Shown here in pieces: positions 1 through 7,156 of a DNA stretch of 11,418 nucleotides. Position numbers and translations under genes: made by a program. Numbering within the stretch: the stretch's first letter is position 1; each line of letters begins with the position of its first letter. The notes beneath the pieces are model-generated. The model worked only from the letters and a program-made list of their open reading frames with translations, was not told the origin of the DNA and ran no database searches. Origin of the DNA: JANOYJ01 sp031373225 (GTDB taxonomy: Bacteria > Pseudomonadota > Alphaproteobacteria > Rhizobiales > Rhizobiaceae); the NCBI GenBank assembly GCA_031373225.1, contig JANMMM010000322.1, forward strand, positions 1 to 11,418, given 5' to 3'.

Positions 1-1373
1 TGCTCGATGTCCTCAATTATGTGATCGTCTATTTCCTCGGCGTCCTGTTCCTCTTGAGCGGGCTGAGCTGGCAGCTGACGGTGCCGATGCTGGTCTGGCT
101 CGCGGTTTACATCGCCATGCTGCGCTACTTCATTCCGCGGCTCAAAGTCATCTCCGAAAAGCAGGCGGATGCGCGGTCGATGATGACCGGGCGGATTGTG
201 GACAGCTATACCAACATTGCGACCGTGAAGCTGTTCTCCCACGCAAAACGCGAGACGGTTTATGCGAAGGAAGGGATGAACGAGTTTCTGCAGACCGCTT
301 ATGGCCAGATGCGACTCGTGACAATGTTCCATTTCCTGCTCTACATCATCAATGCCGTCCTGCTGGTGGCGGTGGGCTGGATCGGCATTTCGCTATGGGT
401 GGCGGGCGCGGTGACGGTGGGCGCGGTGGCGGTGCCGATCAGTCTGGTTTTGCGCATGCACGGCATGAGCCAGTGGATCATGTGGGAAGTCTCGGCGCTG
501 TTTGAAAATATCGGGACGGTGGAGGACGGGATCCGCTCGATCTCGCTGCCAAGGCTTGTCTCGGATATTGCTGACGCCAAGCCAATCCATGTCACGAAGG
601 GCGAGATTGTCTTTGACCAGGTGGATTTCCACTATGGCAAGGCAAAGGGTGTGATCGAAGGGCTGAACCTGAAGATCAAGCCGGGCGAAAAGGTCGGGCT
701 GGTCGGACGCTCCGGCGCGGGCAAATCGACTTTGGTCAATCTGCTGCTGCGGTTCTATGATGTCGAGTCAGGCCGCATTCTGATTGACGGGCAGGACATT
801 GCGCTGGTTAGCCAGGACAGTCTGCGCGCCAATATCGGCATGGTGACGCAGGACACGTCGCTGCTGCACCGCTCAGTGCGGGAGAACATTCTCTATGGCC
901 GTCCGGACGCAAGCGAGGAAATGATGTTGGAGGCGGCGCGGCGGGCGGAGGCGCATGGGTTCATTCCCGCGCTTGCCGATGCCAAGGACCGCAAAGGCTA
1001 TGACGCGCATGTCGGCGAGCGCGGCGTCAAGCTCTCCGGCGGCCAGCGGCAGCGCATCGCCATTGCCCGCGTCATGCTGAAAGACGCGCCGATCCTCATC
1101 ATGGACGAGGCGACGTCGGCGCTTGATTCGGAAGTCGAAGCGGCGATCCAGGAGAATCTCTACCGGCTGATGGAGAACAAGACCGTCATCGCCATCGCGC
1201 ACCGGCTCTCGACGATTGCGGCGCTCGACCGGCTGATTGTCATGGACAAGGGCGAGGTTGTTGAAGAAGGCAGCCACAATCAGCTGATCGCCAAGGGCGG
1301 CATCTACGCGCGGCTCTGGGCGCGCCAGTCGGGCGGGTTCCTTGGGTTTGAAGAGGCGGAAGCGGCGGAATGA
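1..1373 (+). CDS. ABC exporter half-transporter (permease + ATPase), 5' end cut off
   Basis: This is the C-terminal part of a type-IV (MsbA-like) ABC exporter in which a membrane domain is fused to an ATPase domain. The frame is open to the left edge (first full codon at 3). Against the complete paralogue at 2350-4218, about 165 N-terminal residues lie outside the window, so the GTG at 21 is not the real start. The remaining membrane helices are followed by a full nucleotide-binding domain: Walker A GRSGAGKST (705-731), signature LSGGQ (1032-1046), Walker B ILIMDE ending near 1109, D-loop SALD, and the H-loop histidine at 1200-1202. All catalytic motifs are intact, so the protein should hydrolyse ATP. 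The end motif ARLWARQSGGFLG is shared with the paralogue. The stop lies one base from the stop of the convergent hicB. Substrate unknown; a lipid or drug exporter is the usual family guess. Confidence 0.93.
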   Translation, partial: LDVLNYVIVYFLGVLFLLSGLSWQLTVPMLVWLAVYIAMLRYFIPRLKVISEKQADARSMMTGRIVDSYTNIATVKLFSHAKRETVYAKEGMNEFLQTAYGQMRLVTMFHFLLYIINAVLLVAVGWIGISLWVAGAVTVGAVAVPISLVLRMHGMSQWIMWEVSALFENIGTVEDGIRSISLPRLVSDIADAKPIHVTKGEIVFDQVDFHYGKAKGVIEGLNLKIKPGEKVGLVGRSGAGKSTLVNLLLRFYDVESGRILIDGQDIALVSQDSLRANIGMVTQDTSLLHRSVRENILYGRPDASEEMMLEAARRAEAHGFIPALADAKDRKGYDAHVGERGVKLSGGQRQRIAIARVMLKDAPILIMDEATSALDSEVEAAIQENLYRLMENKTVIAIAHRLSTIAALDRLIVMDKGEVVEEGSHNQLIAKGGIYARLWARQSGGFLGFEEAEAAE

Positions 1374-1374
1374 T

Positions 1375-1779
1375 TCACAGGCTGGCGAGCCGCGATTTCG
1401 CGGCCGCCGCCAGAAAGCCGGAGCGGCTCTCGCCGAGTTCGCGGGCGCGCTTGTCGATGCGGTCGACGAGATGCTCGTCCATTGAAATATTGAGGCGGCT
1501 GGCGCGGCCGGGCAGTTGCACGTCGATGGCTGCCACCAAAACGGCGTCCGAAAAGTCATCAAAGAACGCAGGATCGACCTTGATCGCATCAAGCTCCCGA
1601 ACTTCCGGCATAGCGAGGCCTTCGTCGGCCATGGCGCCAATATGGCTGACCAGCGCCTCCGGGGCGCGTCGAAGGGCTTCGGAAATCGTCTTGCCTCCCG
1701 ACGCGCAGCCGGGAAAATCGGGAAACGAGACGCCAAATGCGCCCTTTTCTCCGTGAACCAATGCGACAATGACAGCCAT
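1375..1779 (-). CDS. hicB: HicB-family antitoxin
   Basis: This is the predicted antitoxin of a HicAB type II toxin-antitoxin pair, 134 residues. Residues 1-55 match the degenerate RNase H-like HicB fold, with the typical run FGVSFPDFPGCASGGKTISE. Residues about 93-132 (RLNISMDEHLVDRIDKRARE and following) form a ribbon-helix-helix DNA-binding domain, the kind HicB proteins use to repress their own promoter. The start ATG has a good Shine-Dalgarno, GGAG (1788-1791), 8 nt upstream. It lies just after the hicA stop codon, so the two genes are separated by only 12 nt and are surely co-transcribed, toxin first. The gene appears complete. Its stop codon is one base away from the stop of the convergent ABC exporter gene, leaving no room for a separate terminator. 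The family call rests on motif recognition and on the hicA neighbour. Confidence 0.9.
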   Translation of the reverse strand: MAVIVALVHGEKGAFGVSFPDFPGCASGGKTISEALRRAPEALVSHIGAMADEGLAMPEVRELDAIKVDPAFFDDFSDAVLVAAIDVQLPGRASRLNISMDEHLVDRIDKRARELGESRSGFLAAAAKSRLASL

Positions 1780-1791
1780 GTCTCTTTCTCC

Positions 1792-2271
1792 TTACCGTTC
1801 CCAGCCAGCTAGAGTATGCGTCGGCAACATGCAGTTATTGTGGCGAGCGCATTCCCTCTTGCCGTCATTCCGGGGCCGCGAAGCGGAACCCGGAATCCAG
1901 AGATGGGATGCTGGCAAGTGGGCCGAAATAGGTGGTTTGACTGGCTTGATGCCGGTCAGCGGAGGAGCGAAACTCCGCTCTTCGCCACTCTGGATTCCGG
2001 GTTCCGCTTCGCGGCCCCGGAAAGACGGATTTGGATCGGCGACCGCCAAGGTGTGATTCCATTTGAACAGCCGATGCGACAGCCGGTAAATTGAACGCAG
2101 CGTGCCGACGGGAATTTCGCGCACACCGGTGTCAATCGTCACAACAAAGCGGATGCCCTGTTTGGTGAAATTGACGTGATCGCCTTTGCCCTTGCGCATG
2201 ACCCATCCGTCCGCGATAAGCCGTTTCATGATGTCATTCGGACTTTCAGTCAGGCGCTTTGGGCTCACCAC
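1792..2271 (-). CDS. hicA: HicA-family mRNA interferase toxin with repeat-derived C-terminal extension
   Basis: Residues 1-63 form a recognisable HicA domain (double-stranded RNA-binding-like fold): DIMKRLIADGWVMRKGKGDH followed by VNFTKQG, VTIDTGVREIP and GTLRSIYR. His32, in the usual G-x-H position, is the expected catalytic residue. HicA proteins normally have about 60-80 residues, but this frame has 159. From about residue 65 it runs through a palindromic repeat (residues around 82-95, SFRGREAEPGIQ, are repeat-encoded). It ends in LAGWER, which resembles the normal HicA tail that follows the IYR motif. An intact ancestor would be about 70 residues. The start is GTG-GTG at 2271, with AGGA (2277-2280) 5 nt upstream; the internal ATG at codon 15 would cut into the domain. 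hicB follows 12 nt downstream. Whether this elongated toxin folds and is active cannot be told; it may be a decaying gene. Confidence 0.75.
   Translation of the reverse strand: MVSPKRLTESPNDIMKRLIADGWVMRKGKGDHVNFTKQGIRFVVTIDTGVREIPVGTLRSIYRLSHRLFKWNHTLAVADPNPSFRGREAEPGIQSGEERSFAPPLTGIKPVKPPISAHLPASHLWIPGSASRPRNDGKRECARHNNCMLPTHTLAGWER
1813..2079. mobile_element. Inferred ~267-bp non-autonomous insert inside hicA
   Basis: The insert is inferred from protein-level logic. Codons 1-64 of hicA end in ...IYRL and the last six codons read LAGWER; joining them would give a normal HicA tail. The intervening 89 codons have no HicA character and contain the palindromic repeat, centred in the insert with about 50 nt on each side. 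Just inside both borders is a short imperfect inverted match: GCGTCGGC at 1818-1825, against GCATCGGC when the right end is read on the minus strand. No clear target-site duplication could be fixed. No transposase gene is present, so any movement would need a helper in trans. Exact borders are uncertain by several bases. Confidence 0.45.
1862..2028. repeat. Composite palindromic repeat with 41-bp arms
   Basis: The left arm (1862-1902) and right arm (1988-2028) are inverted copies matching at 40 of 41 positions; the inner 35 bp (1868-1902 and 1988-2022) are perfect. The core reads CCGGGGCCGCGAAGCGGAAC inward from 1870. The 85-nt centre contains a further hairpin: AGCGGAG (1958-1964) pairs with CTCCGCT (1973-1979) over an 8-nt loop. 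Repeats containing this core, whose translations read like GPRSGTRNPE or PGFRFAAPE, are in my recollection scattered in many copies through Rhizobiales genomes. The palindrome could form a long stem in RNA from either strand. Confidence 0.85.
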
Positions 2272-2284
2272 TCAAATCCTGTTG

Positions 2285-2314
2285 TTGTGTAAGAGATACA
2301 CAATGTCTGGTCAA
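2285..2314 (-). promoter_or_regulatory. Candidate hicAB promoter with overlapping palindromic operator
   Basis: On the minus strand, a -35-like TTGACC (2309-2314) is followed after 17 nt by TACACA (2286-2291), a weak -10. Overlying the spacer and -10 is a perfect inverted repeat: TTGTGTA (2285-2291) and TACACAA (2297-2303), separated by AGAGA. A palindrome at this spot is what a ribbon-helix-helix HicB dimer would be expected to bind, blocking transcription of hicA-hicB. The promoter lies 15-44 nt upstream of the hicA GTG. The palindrome is directly visible; its role is inferred. Confidence 0.55.
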
Positions 2315-2349
2315 ATTTCAAGACGGCATCTGCACTGCGGGCGCAGCGG

Positions 2350-4218
2350 ATGAACGCCGTCTTCCGCTTGTTTGAACGCTGGATTGACCCGTTCTGCCAG
2401 CCGGAAGCAGGTGATATTCCGGACACTGCACCGGCGTTTCTCTGGCACTATGTGCGCCAGGCCAAGGGCGTGTTCGCCGCCATGCTGGTTCTGGGCGGGC
2501 TGGTGGCGCTGATGGAGGCGGCTTTGTTCTGGTTCGTCGGTCGGCTTGTCGATCTGCTCGGCGCGGCGGAGCGGAGCCGGGGCTGGGACGGGCTTATTGA
2601 GGGACATGGCGTTGAACTGGCGCTGATGCTGGCGTCAGTCTTGGTCTTTAGAAGCTTGATTGTCGCGCTGTCTGCGCTGGTCGAAGAGCAGGTGGTCGCC
2701 CCCGGTTTTTTCAACATGGTGCGCTGGCAGGCGCACCGGCGCGTGTCGCGGCAGAGCTATGCGTTTTTTCAGAATGATTTCGCCGGACGGCTGGTCACCA
2801 AAGTCTGGCAGACCGGACAGGCGACGGGCGACTTCATGGTCAGCCTGTTGCAAGTGCTGTGGTTCAGCATCGTCTATGCGGTCACGACAATCGGGCTGGT
2901 TGGCAGTTTGGATCTGCGTCTTGGCGGCGTGATTGTCGTCTGGCTTGCTATTTTCGGACTTTTGGCGCGGCATTTTCTGCCGAAAGTGCGCAAGGCGGCG
3001 CGGGAATCGGCTGAGGCCAGCGCCGTGCTGCAAGGGCGGTTGGTGGATGGCTATTCGAACATCCAAACGCTGAAGCTGTTCGGGACCGAAGCGCGCGACG
3101 ACGCCTACATTCGCGACGGGATGGATCATTTCATCGGGGTGCTCATTCCTTTCACGCGCGGCTTGTCGGGCATCCGGATTTCGCTTGGCGCGACCAGCGG
3201 CGTGATGATTTCGATGATCGCCTTCATGACGATTGACCTCTGGATCAGGGGCGAGATCAGCGTCGGCGCGGTGGCGTTCACGCTGGGGCTGGTGCTGCGG
3301 CTCAACATGCTGCTCGGGCGGATGATGACGCAGCTGAACAGCCTGCTCAGGAATTACGGCACGATCCAGAATTCGATGGAGACGGTCGCCGCGCCTTATG
3401 CCGTGCTGGATGCGCCTGATGCGCCTGAGCTGAAGGTGAAACAGGGTGGCATTGCCCTTGCCGGGGTGAAGTTCAACTATGGCAAGGAAGCGGGCCTTTT
3501 CGAAAATCTATCGCTGACCATCAGGTCAGGCGAGAAGATTGGGCTGGTGGGGCGTTCCGGCGCGGGGAAATCTACCTTGGTCAACCTTTTGCTGCGCTTC
3601 TACGATGTTCAGGGCGGGGCGATTGTCATCGACGGGCAGGACATTTCCCGCGTCACACAGGACTCGTTAAGACGCCAGATTGCAATGGTGACGCAGGACA
3701 CCTCGCTGCTGCACCGCTCCATCGGCGACAATATCCGCTACGGCCGTCCGGACGCCAGCGAAGCGGAGATGATTGAGGCGGCGAAGCGGGCGAAGGCGCA
3801 TGAGTTTATTCTTGGCCTTTCTGATCAGAGGGGCCGCACTGCCTATCAAGCACATGTCGGCGAGCGCGGCGTGAAGCTTTCCGGCGGTCAGCGGCAGCGG
3901 ATCGCCATTGCGCGGGTCATCTTGAAGGACGCGCCGATCCTCATTTTGGATGAAGCAACATCGGCGCTGGATTCGGAGATCGAGCAAGTGATTCAGGAGA
4001 GTCTGGCGCTCCTCATGCAGGGCAAGACCGTGATCGCCATCGCGCACCGGCTGTCCACTATTGCGGCGCTCGACCGGCTGGTGGTGCTGGACGAGGGGCG
4101 GATTGTGGAGGAGGGGACGCACCGGGAGCTTGTCAAGCGCAACGGACTTTACGCAAGGCTCTGGGCGCGGCAGTCGGGCGGGTTTCTCGGGCTGAATGCG
4201 GATGCGTCTCAGAGCTGA
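2350..4218 (+). CDS. ABC exporter half-transporter (permease + ATPase)
   Basis: This is a complete 622-residue ABC exporter with one membrane domain fused to one ATPase domain; it would act as a homodimer or a heterodimer in the inner membrane. Likely membrane helices lie around residues 41-63, 89-111, 163-187, 189-210, 273-297 and 302-323. The ATPase has Walker A GRSGAGKST (401-409), Q-loop Gln449, signature LSGGQ (510-514), Walker B ILILDE (Asp534, Glu535) and H-loop His566, all intact. It is strongly similar to the truncated protein at 1-1373 throughout, including the shared ending ARLWARQSGGFLG, so the two are paralogues and probable partners. The ATG at 2350 has only a weak Shine-Dalgarno but gives the natural family start (FRLFERWIDPF); no better in-frame start is visible nearby. 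The gene is divergent from hicA, with 78 nt between starts. Substrate is not evident. Confidence 0.93.
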   Translation: MNAVFRLFERWIDPFCQPEAGDIPDTAPAFLWHYVRQAKGVFAAMLVLGGLVALMEAALFWFVGRLVDLLGAAERSRGWDGLIEGHGVELALMLASVLVFRSLIVALSALVEEQVVAPGFFNMVRWQAHRRVSRQSYAFFQNDFAGRLVTKVWQTGQATGDFMVSLLQVLWFSIVYAVTTIGLVGSLDLRLGGVIVVWLAIFGLLARHFLPKVRKAARESAEASAVLQGRLVDGYSNIQTLKLFGTEARDDAYIRDGMDHFIGVLIPFTRGLSGIRISLGATSGVMISMIAFMTIDLWIRGEISVGAVAFTLGLVLRLNMLLGRMMTQLNSLLRNYGTIQNSMETVAAPYAVLDAPDAPELKVKQGGIALAGVKFNYGKEAGLFENLSLTIRSGEKIGLVGRSGAGKSTLVNLLLRFYDVQGGAIVIDGQDISRVTQDSLRRQIAMVTQDTSLLHRSIGDNIRYGRPDASEAEMIEAAKRAKAHEFILGLSDQRGRTAYQAHVGERGVKLSGGQRQRIAIARVILKDAPILILDEATSALDSEIEQVIQESLALLMQGKTVIAIAHRLSTIAALDRLVVLDEGRIVEEGTHRELVKRNGLYARLWARQSGGFLGLNADASQS

Positions 4219-4270
4219 TGCGGTCCGGAAAAATGGCCGCGACATAGTGCCGTCACCGGCCTGTTGCGGC

Positions 4271-4299
4271 TGGACAAGTTAAAAATCCCTCACTATGAC
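4271..4299 (+). promoter_or_regulatory. Candidate sigma-70 promoter of the petABC operon
   Basis: TGGACA (4271-4276, five of six matches to TTGACA) is followed after exactly 17 nt by TATGAC (4294-4299, four of six matches to TATAAT). It lies in the 183-nt gap between the exporter stop and petA, leaving a leader of about 95 nt. Nothing else coding is seen in this gap, and no clear terminator for the exporter gene. Confidence 0.45.
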
Positions 4300-4401
4300 C
4301 AAATCGAAGCAATCGGGGGATTCCGCTCGCGCGTGCTGCTGTGATTTGGCGGCTATTTCAGGCGAAACGGGTCTTCCGGACGATCAGATGAGGACTTTTC
4401 C

Positions 4402-4965
4402 GTGAGCGCACACGAGACCGCCGACCCGAACCGCCGCGATTTTTTGTATATTGCTACCGGCATGGCCGCAGCGGTCGGCGCAGCTGGCGCTGTATGGCCG
4501 TTTATTGACCAGATGCGGCCGGATGCTTCGACCTTGGCGATGTCGTCTGTGGAGATTGACGTGGCGGGCCTTGAGCCGGGCATGTCGCTGACGGCGAAAT
4601 GGCGCGGCAGGCCGGTTTTTATCCGCAACCGCACGGAAAAAGAGATCGAGGAAGCCAAGGCCGTCAAACTCGACGAGCTGAAGGATCCGGAAGCGCGCAA
4701 CGGCAATGTGGCACCTGGCTCTGAAGCGACGGACATCAACCGTTCAGCTGGCGAGGGCAAGGAAAACTGGATTGTCATGGTTGGCGTCTGCACGCATCTC
4801 GGCTGCGTTCCGCTCGGACAGGCCGGCGATTTCGGCGGCTGGTTCTGTCCGTGCCACGGCTCGCACTATGATACCGCCGGACGCATCCGCAAGGGACCTG
4901 CCCCCATGAACCTTGACGTGCCAAAGCTTGAATTTGTTTCTGACACCATGATCAAAATCGGCTGA
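4402..4965 (+). CDS. petA: Ubiquinol-cytochrome c reductase Rieske iron-sulfur subunit
   Basis: This is the Rieske subunit of respiratory complex III, carrying electrons from ubiquinol to cytochrome c1 through a 2Fe-2S cluster on the periplasmic side. The protein has 187 residues. The N-terminus has a twin-arginine-type signal anchor (NRRDFLYIATG at 10-20, then a hydrophobic stretch to about 35). The two cluster-binding boxes are intact: CTHLGC (Cys130 and His132 ligands, Cys135 disulfide) and CPCHGSH (Cys149 and His152 ligands, Cys151 disulfide). Length and motifs are typical of alphaproteobacterial bc1 enzymes. The start is GTG, supported by GAGGA (4390-4394) 7 nt upstream and by the correct position of the RR motif. 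petB follows after 14 nt, so this is the first gene of the operon. Confidence 0.97.
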   Translation: MSAHETADPNRRDFLYIATGMAAAVGAAGAVWPFIDQMRPDASTLAMSSVEIDVAGLEPGMSLTAKWRGRPVFIRNRTEKEIEEAKAVKLDELKDPEARNGNVAPGSEATDINRSAGEGKENWIVMVGVCTHLGCVPLGQAGDFGGWFCPCHGSHYDTAGRIRKGPAPMNLDVPKLEFVSDTMIKIG

Positions 4966-4979
4966 GGCGGGAGAGAAAG

Positions 4980-6248
4980 ATGAGCTCAGAACATTCAACT
5001 TACGCGCCGAAGTCCGGCGCTGGAAAATGGTTCGATCAGCGCCTGCCGCTCGCGCGTCTGATGCATGATTCATTCGTTTCCTATCCGGTGCCGCGCAATT
5101 TGAACTATGCCTATGCGTTCGGCGGCATTCTTTCGATCATGCTGGTCATCCAGATTCTCACCGGCATTGTGCTCGCCATGCACTATTCCGCCACGACTTC
5201 CATGGCGTTCAACTCGGTTGAACAGACGGTGCGCGACGTGAATTCCGGCTGGCTCCTGCGCTATCTGCATTCCAATGGCGCCTCGTTCTTCTTCGTCGCT
5301 GTTTACATTCACATGTGCCGCGGGCTGTACTATGGCTCCTACAAAGCGCCGCGCGAGCTTTTGTGGATACTTGGCTGCGTGATTTTCCTCTTGATGATGG
5401 CGACCGGCTTCATGGGCTATGTGCTGCCCTGGGGCCAGATGTCGTTCTGGGGCGCAACGGTGATCACCGGGTTTTTCACCGCGTTCCCGGTCGTCGGCGA
5501 ATGGATACAGCAATTGCTGCTTGGTGGGTTCGCGGTCGATAATCCGACGCTCAACCGGTTCTTTTCGCTGCATTACCTGCTGCCGTTCATGATCGCGGGC
5601 GTGGTTATCCTGCATGTCTGGTCGCTGCATGTCAGCGGGCAGACAAATCCAACCGGCATTGAAGTCAAGTCAAAAACAGATACCGTCGCCTTCACGCCTT
5701 ACGCAACGATCAAGGATGCGTTTGCCATGATCGTGTTTCTCGCGGTCTATCTGTATTTCGTCTTCTACATCCCGAACTACCTTGGCCATCCCGACAATTA
5801 TATCGAAGCCAATGCGTTGAAGACGCCTGCGCACATCGTGCCGGAATGGTATTTCCTGCCGTTCTACGCGATCCTGCGCGCCATCACTTTCAACATCGGC
5901 CCGATTGATTCCAAGCTCGGCGGCGTGCTTGCCATGTTCGGCTCGATCGCCGTTTTGTTCTTCCTGCCCTGGCTCGACACATCCAAGGTGCGCTCGGCGG
6001 TCTACCGGCCCTGGTACAAGCTGTTTTTCTGGCTGTTTGTCGCCGACGTGGTGATTTTGGGCTGGCTCGGCGGAAAACCGGCAGAGGGCACGTACGTGTT
6101 TATGGCGCAGGTGGCGACATTCTTCTACTTCGCCTTCTTCCTGATTATTCTGCCGGTTCTCGGCCTGGTCGAGACGCCGAAGCGATTGCCGAACTCGATC
6201 ACGGAAGCGGTTTTGGAAAAGAACAAGGCTGAGCCGGTGCACGCATGA
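4980..6248 (+). CDS. petB: Ubiquinol-cytochrome c reductase cytochrome b
   Basis: This is cytochrome b of complex III, the membrane core that holds the two b hemes and the ubiquinol oxidation and reduction sites. It has 422 residues, the usual length for an undivided bacterial cytochrome b. The four heme-ligand histidines are present with correct 14-residue spacing: His97 and His111 in the second helix, His198 and His212 in the fourth. The Qo-site signature PEWY is at 288-291. Many hydrophobic helices are visible, including a C-terminal group after residue 310. The ATG is preceded by GGGAG (4969-4973) with a 6-nt spacer, in the 14-nt gap after petA. The stop overlaps the petC start as ATGA (6245-6248), which suggests translational coupling. 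Some databases call this gene fbcB or cytB. Confidence 0.97.
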   Translation: MSSEHSTYAPKSGAGKWFDQRLPLARLMHDSFVSYPVPRNLNYAYAFGGILSIMLVIQILTGIVLAMHYSATTSMAFNSVEQTVRDVNSGWLLRYLHSNGASFFFVAVYIHMCRGLYYGSYKAPRELLWILGCVIFLLMMATGFMGYVLPWGQMSFWGATVITGFFTAFPVVGEWIQQLLLGGFAVDNPTLNRFFSLHYLLPFMIAGVVILHVWSLHVSGQTNPTGIEVKSKTDTVAFTPYATIKDAFAMIVFLAVYLYFVFYIPNYLGHPDNYIEANALKTPAHIVPEWYFLPFYAILRAITFNIGPIDSKLGGVLAMFGSIAVLFFLPWLDTSKVRSAVYRPWYKLFFWLFVADVVILGWLGGKPAEGTYVFMAQVATFFYFAFFLIILPVLGLVETPKRLPNSITEAVLEKNKAEPVHA

Positions 6249-7111
6249 GAACGGGTTTGATGATGAAAAAACTTCTCGCTGTTCTGTTCGGTTTTGGCCT
6301 TGTGGCTTCAGGCGCGGTTGCCGAGGAGGCGCATAGCCAAGCAGAGCCGACGCATTTTCCGATGGTCATGCCCGTCGAGCAGGACTGGTCGTTTGCCGGC
6401 CCGTTCGGCACTTACGACAAGGGCCAGCTTCAGCGCGGGCTGAAAATCTACAAGGAAGTCTGCTCAGCCTGCCATTCGATGAAGCTTGTGTCTTTCCGCT
6501 CGCTGGAGGATTTTGGCTATTCGGAAGAGCAGGTCAAAGCGTTTGCCGCCGAATACGAGGTGCAGGACGGCCCCAACGCTGATGGCGAGATGTTCACGCG
6601 CAAGGCAGGCCTGTCGGACAAATTTCCCTCGCCCTATGCCAATGCTGAAGCTGCCGCCGCCGCAAACAACGGCGCAGCCCCGCCGGACTTGTCGCTGATC
6701 GCCAAGGCGCGCGGCGCCGGGCGCGGCCTTCCTTTGGTGATACTTGACGTCTTCACCCAATATGCGGAGGGCGGCCCGGACTATATTTATGGGCTGCTGA
6801 CCCAATATGGCAAAACGCCGCCGACCGGCATGGAGATTGCCGAAGGCACAAATTACAATCCGGGTTTCATGTCCGGCAAGGCGCTCGCCATGGCGCAGCC
6901 GATCACTGACGACCAGGTCAGTTATGATGATGGCACGCCGCAGACGGTGGATCAGTATGCGCGCGACGTTTCCGCCTTCCTGATGTGGGCCTCCGAGCCG
7001 CATCTGGAAGTGCGCAAGCAGACCGGGTTCAAGGTGATGATCTTCCTGCTTATTCTTGGATGTCTGGTGTTTGTCACGAAGCGGCGCGTCTGGGCTGAAG
7101 TGGCGCATTGA
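6245..7111 (+). CDS. petC: Ubiquinol-cytochrome c reductase cytochrome c1
   Basis: This is cytochrome c1 of complex III, the heme c subunit that takes electrons from the Rieske protein and passes them to soluble or membrane cytochrome c. The 288-residue precursor begins with a Sec signal peptide (about residues 6-26, likely cleaved after GAVA at 26). The c-type heme site is CSACH (Cys73, Cys76, His77), the usual APPDLS motif is at 145-150, and the probable sixth heme ligand is Met216 in ALAMAQP. A single C-terminal membrane anchor (about 263-278) is followed by basic residues. The ATG at 6245 overlaps the petB stop by 4 nt; ATG codons 6 and 7 are possible alternative starts that would still keep the signal peptide. 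It is the last gene of the operon. Confidence 0.96.
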   Translation: MRTGLMMKKLLAVLFGFGLVASGAVAEEAHSQAEPTHFPMVMPVEQDWSFAGPFGTYDKGQLQRGLKIYKEVCSACHSMKLVSFRSLEDFGYSEEQVKAFAAEYEVQDGPNADGEMFTRKAGLSDKFPSPYANAEAAAAANNGAAPPDLSLIAKARGAGRGLPLVILDVFTQYAEGGPDYIYGLLTQYGKTPPTGMEIAEGTNYNPGFMSGKALAMAQPITDDQVSYDDGTPQTVDQYARDVSAFLMWASEPHLEVRKQTGFKVMIFLLILGCLVFVTKRRVWAEVAH

Positions 7112-7132
7112 GGCGTGAATTGTTGGACTGAC

Positions 7133-7152
7133 AAGGGCGTTTCGGCACCCTT
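7133..7152. terminator. Possible bidirectional terminator hairpin
   Basis: AAGGG (7133-7137) pairs with CCCTT (7148-7152), extended by one inner pair past a mismatch. It lies between the convergent petC and PemK-like genes, 21 nt after the petC stop and 4 nt beyond the toxin stop. There is no proper T-run on either strand, so the call is weak. Confidence 0.25.
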
Positions 7153-7156
7153 TCCG

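Noticed and set aside
1389..1404. GCCGCG-ATTT-CGCGGC hairpin as a terminator for the exporter gene
   Set aside because: It lies inside hicB coding sequence, encodes normal hicB residues and has no T-run on either side.
873..1769. Minus-strand open frame of 298 codons opposite the exporter ATPase
   Set aside because: It lies across the exporter ATPase domain and hicB in another frame, is rich in Arg/Pro/Ala, and matches no family; it is a shadow caused by high GC.
1816..2094. Short plus-strand open frames over the repeat (translations like VIPGPRSGTRNPE)
   Set aside because: These are typical spurious reading frames of the dispersed palindromic repeat, with no ribosome binding site or domain.
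4219..4270. GGCCG...CGGCC pair after the second exporter gene as a terminator
   Set aside because: The arms are only 5 bp with a loop of about 17 nt and no T-run follows.
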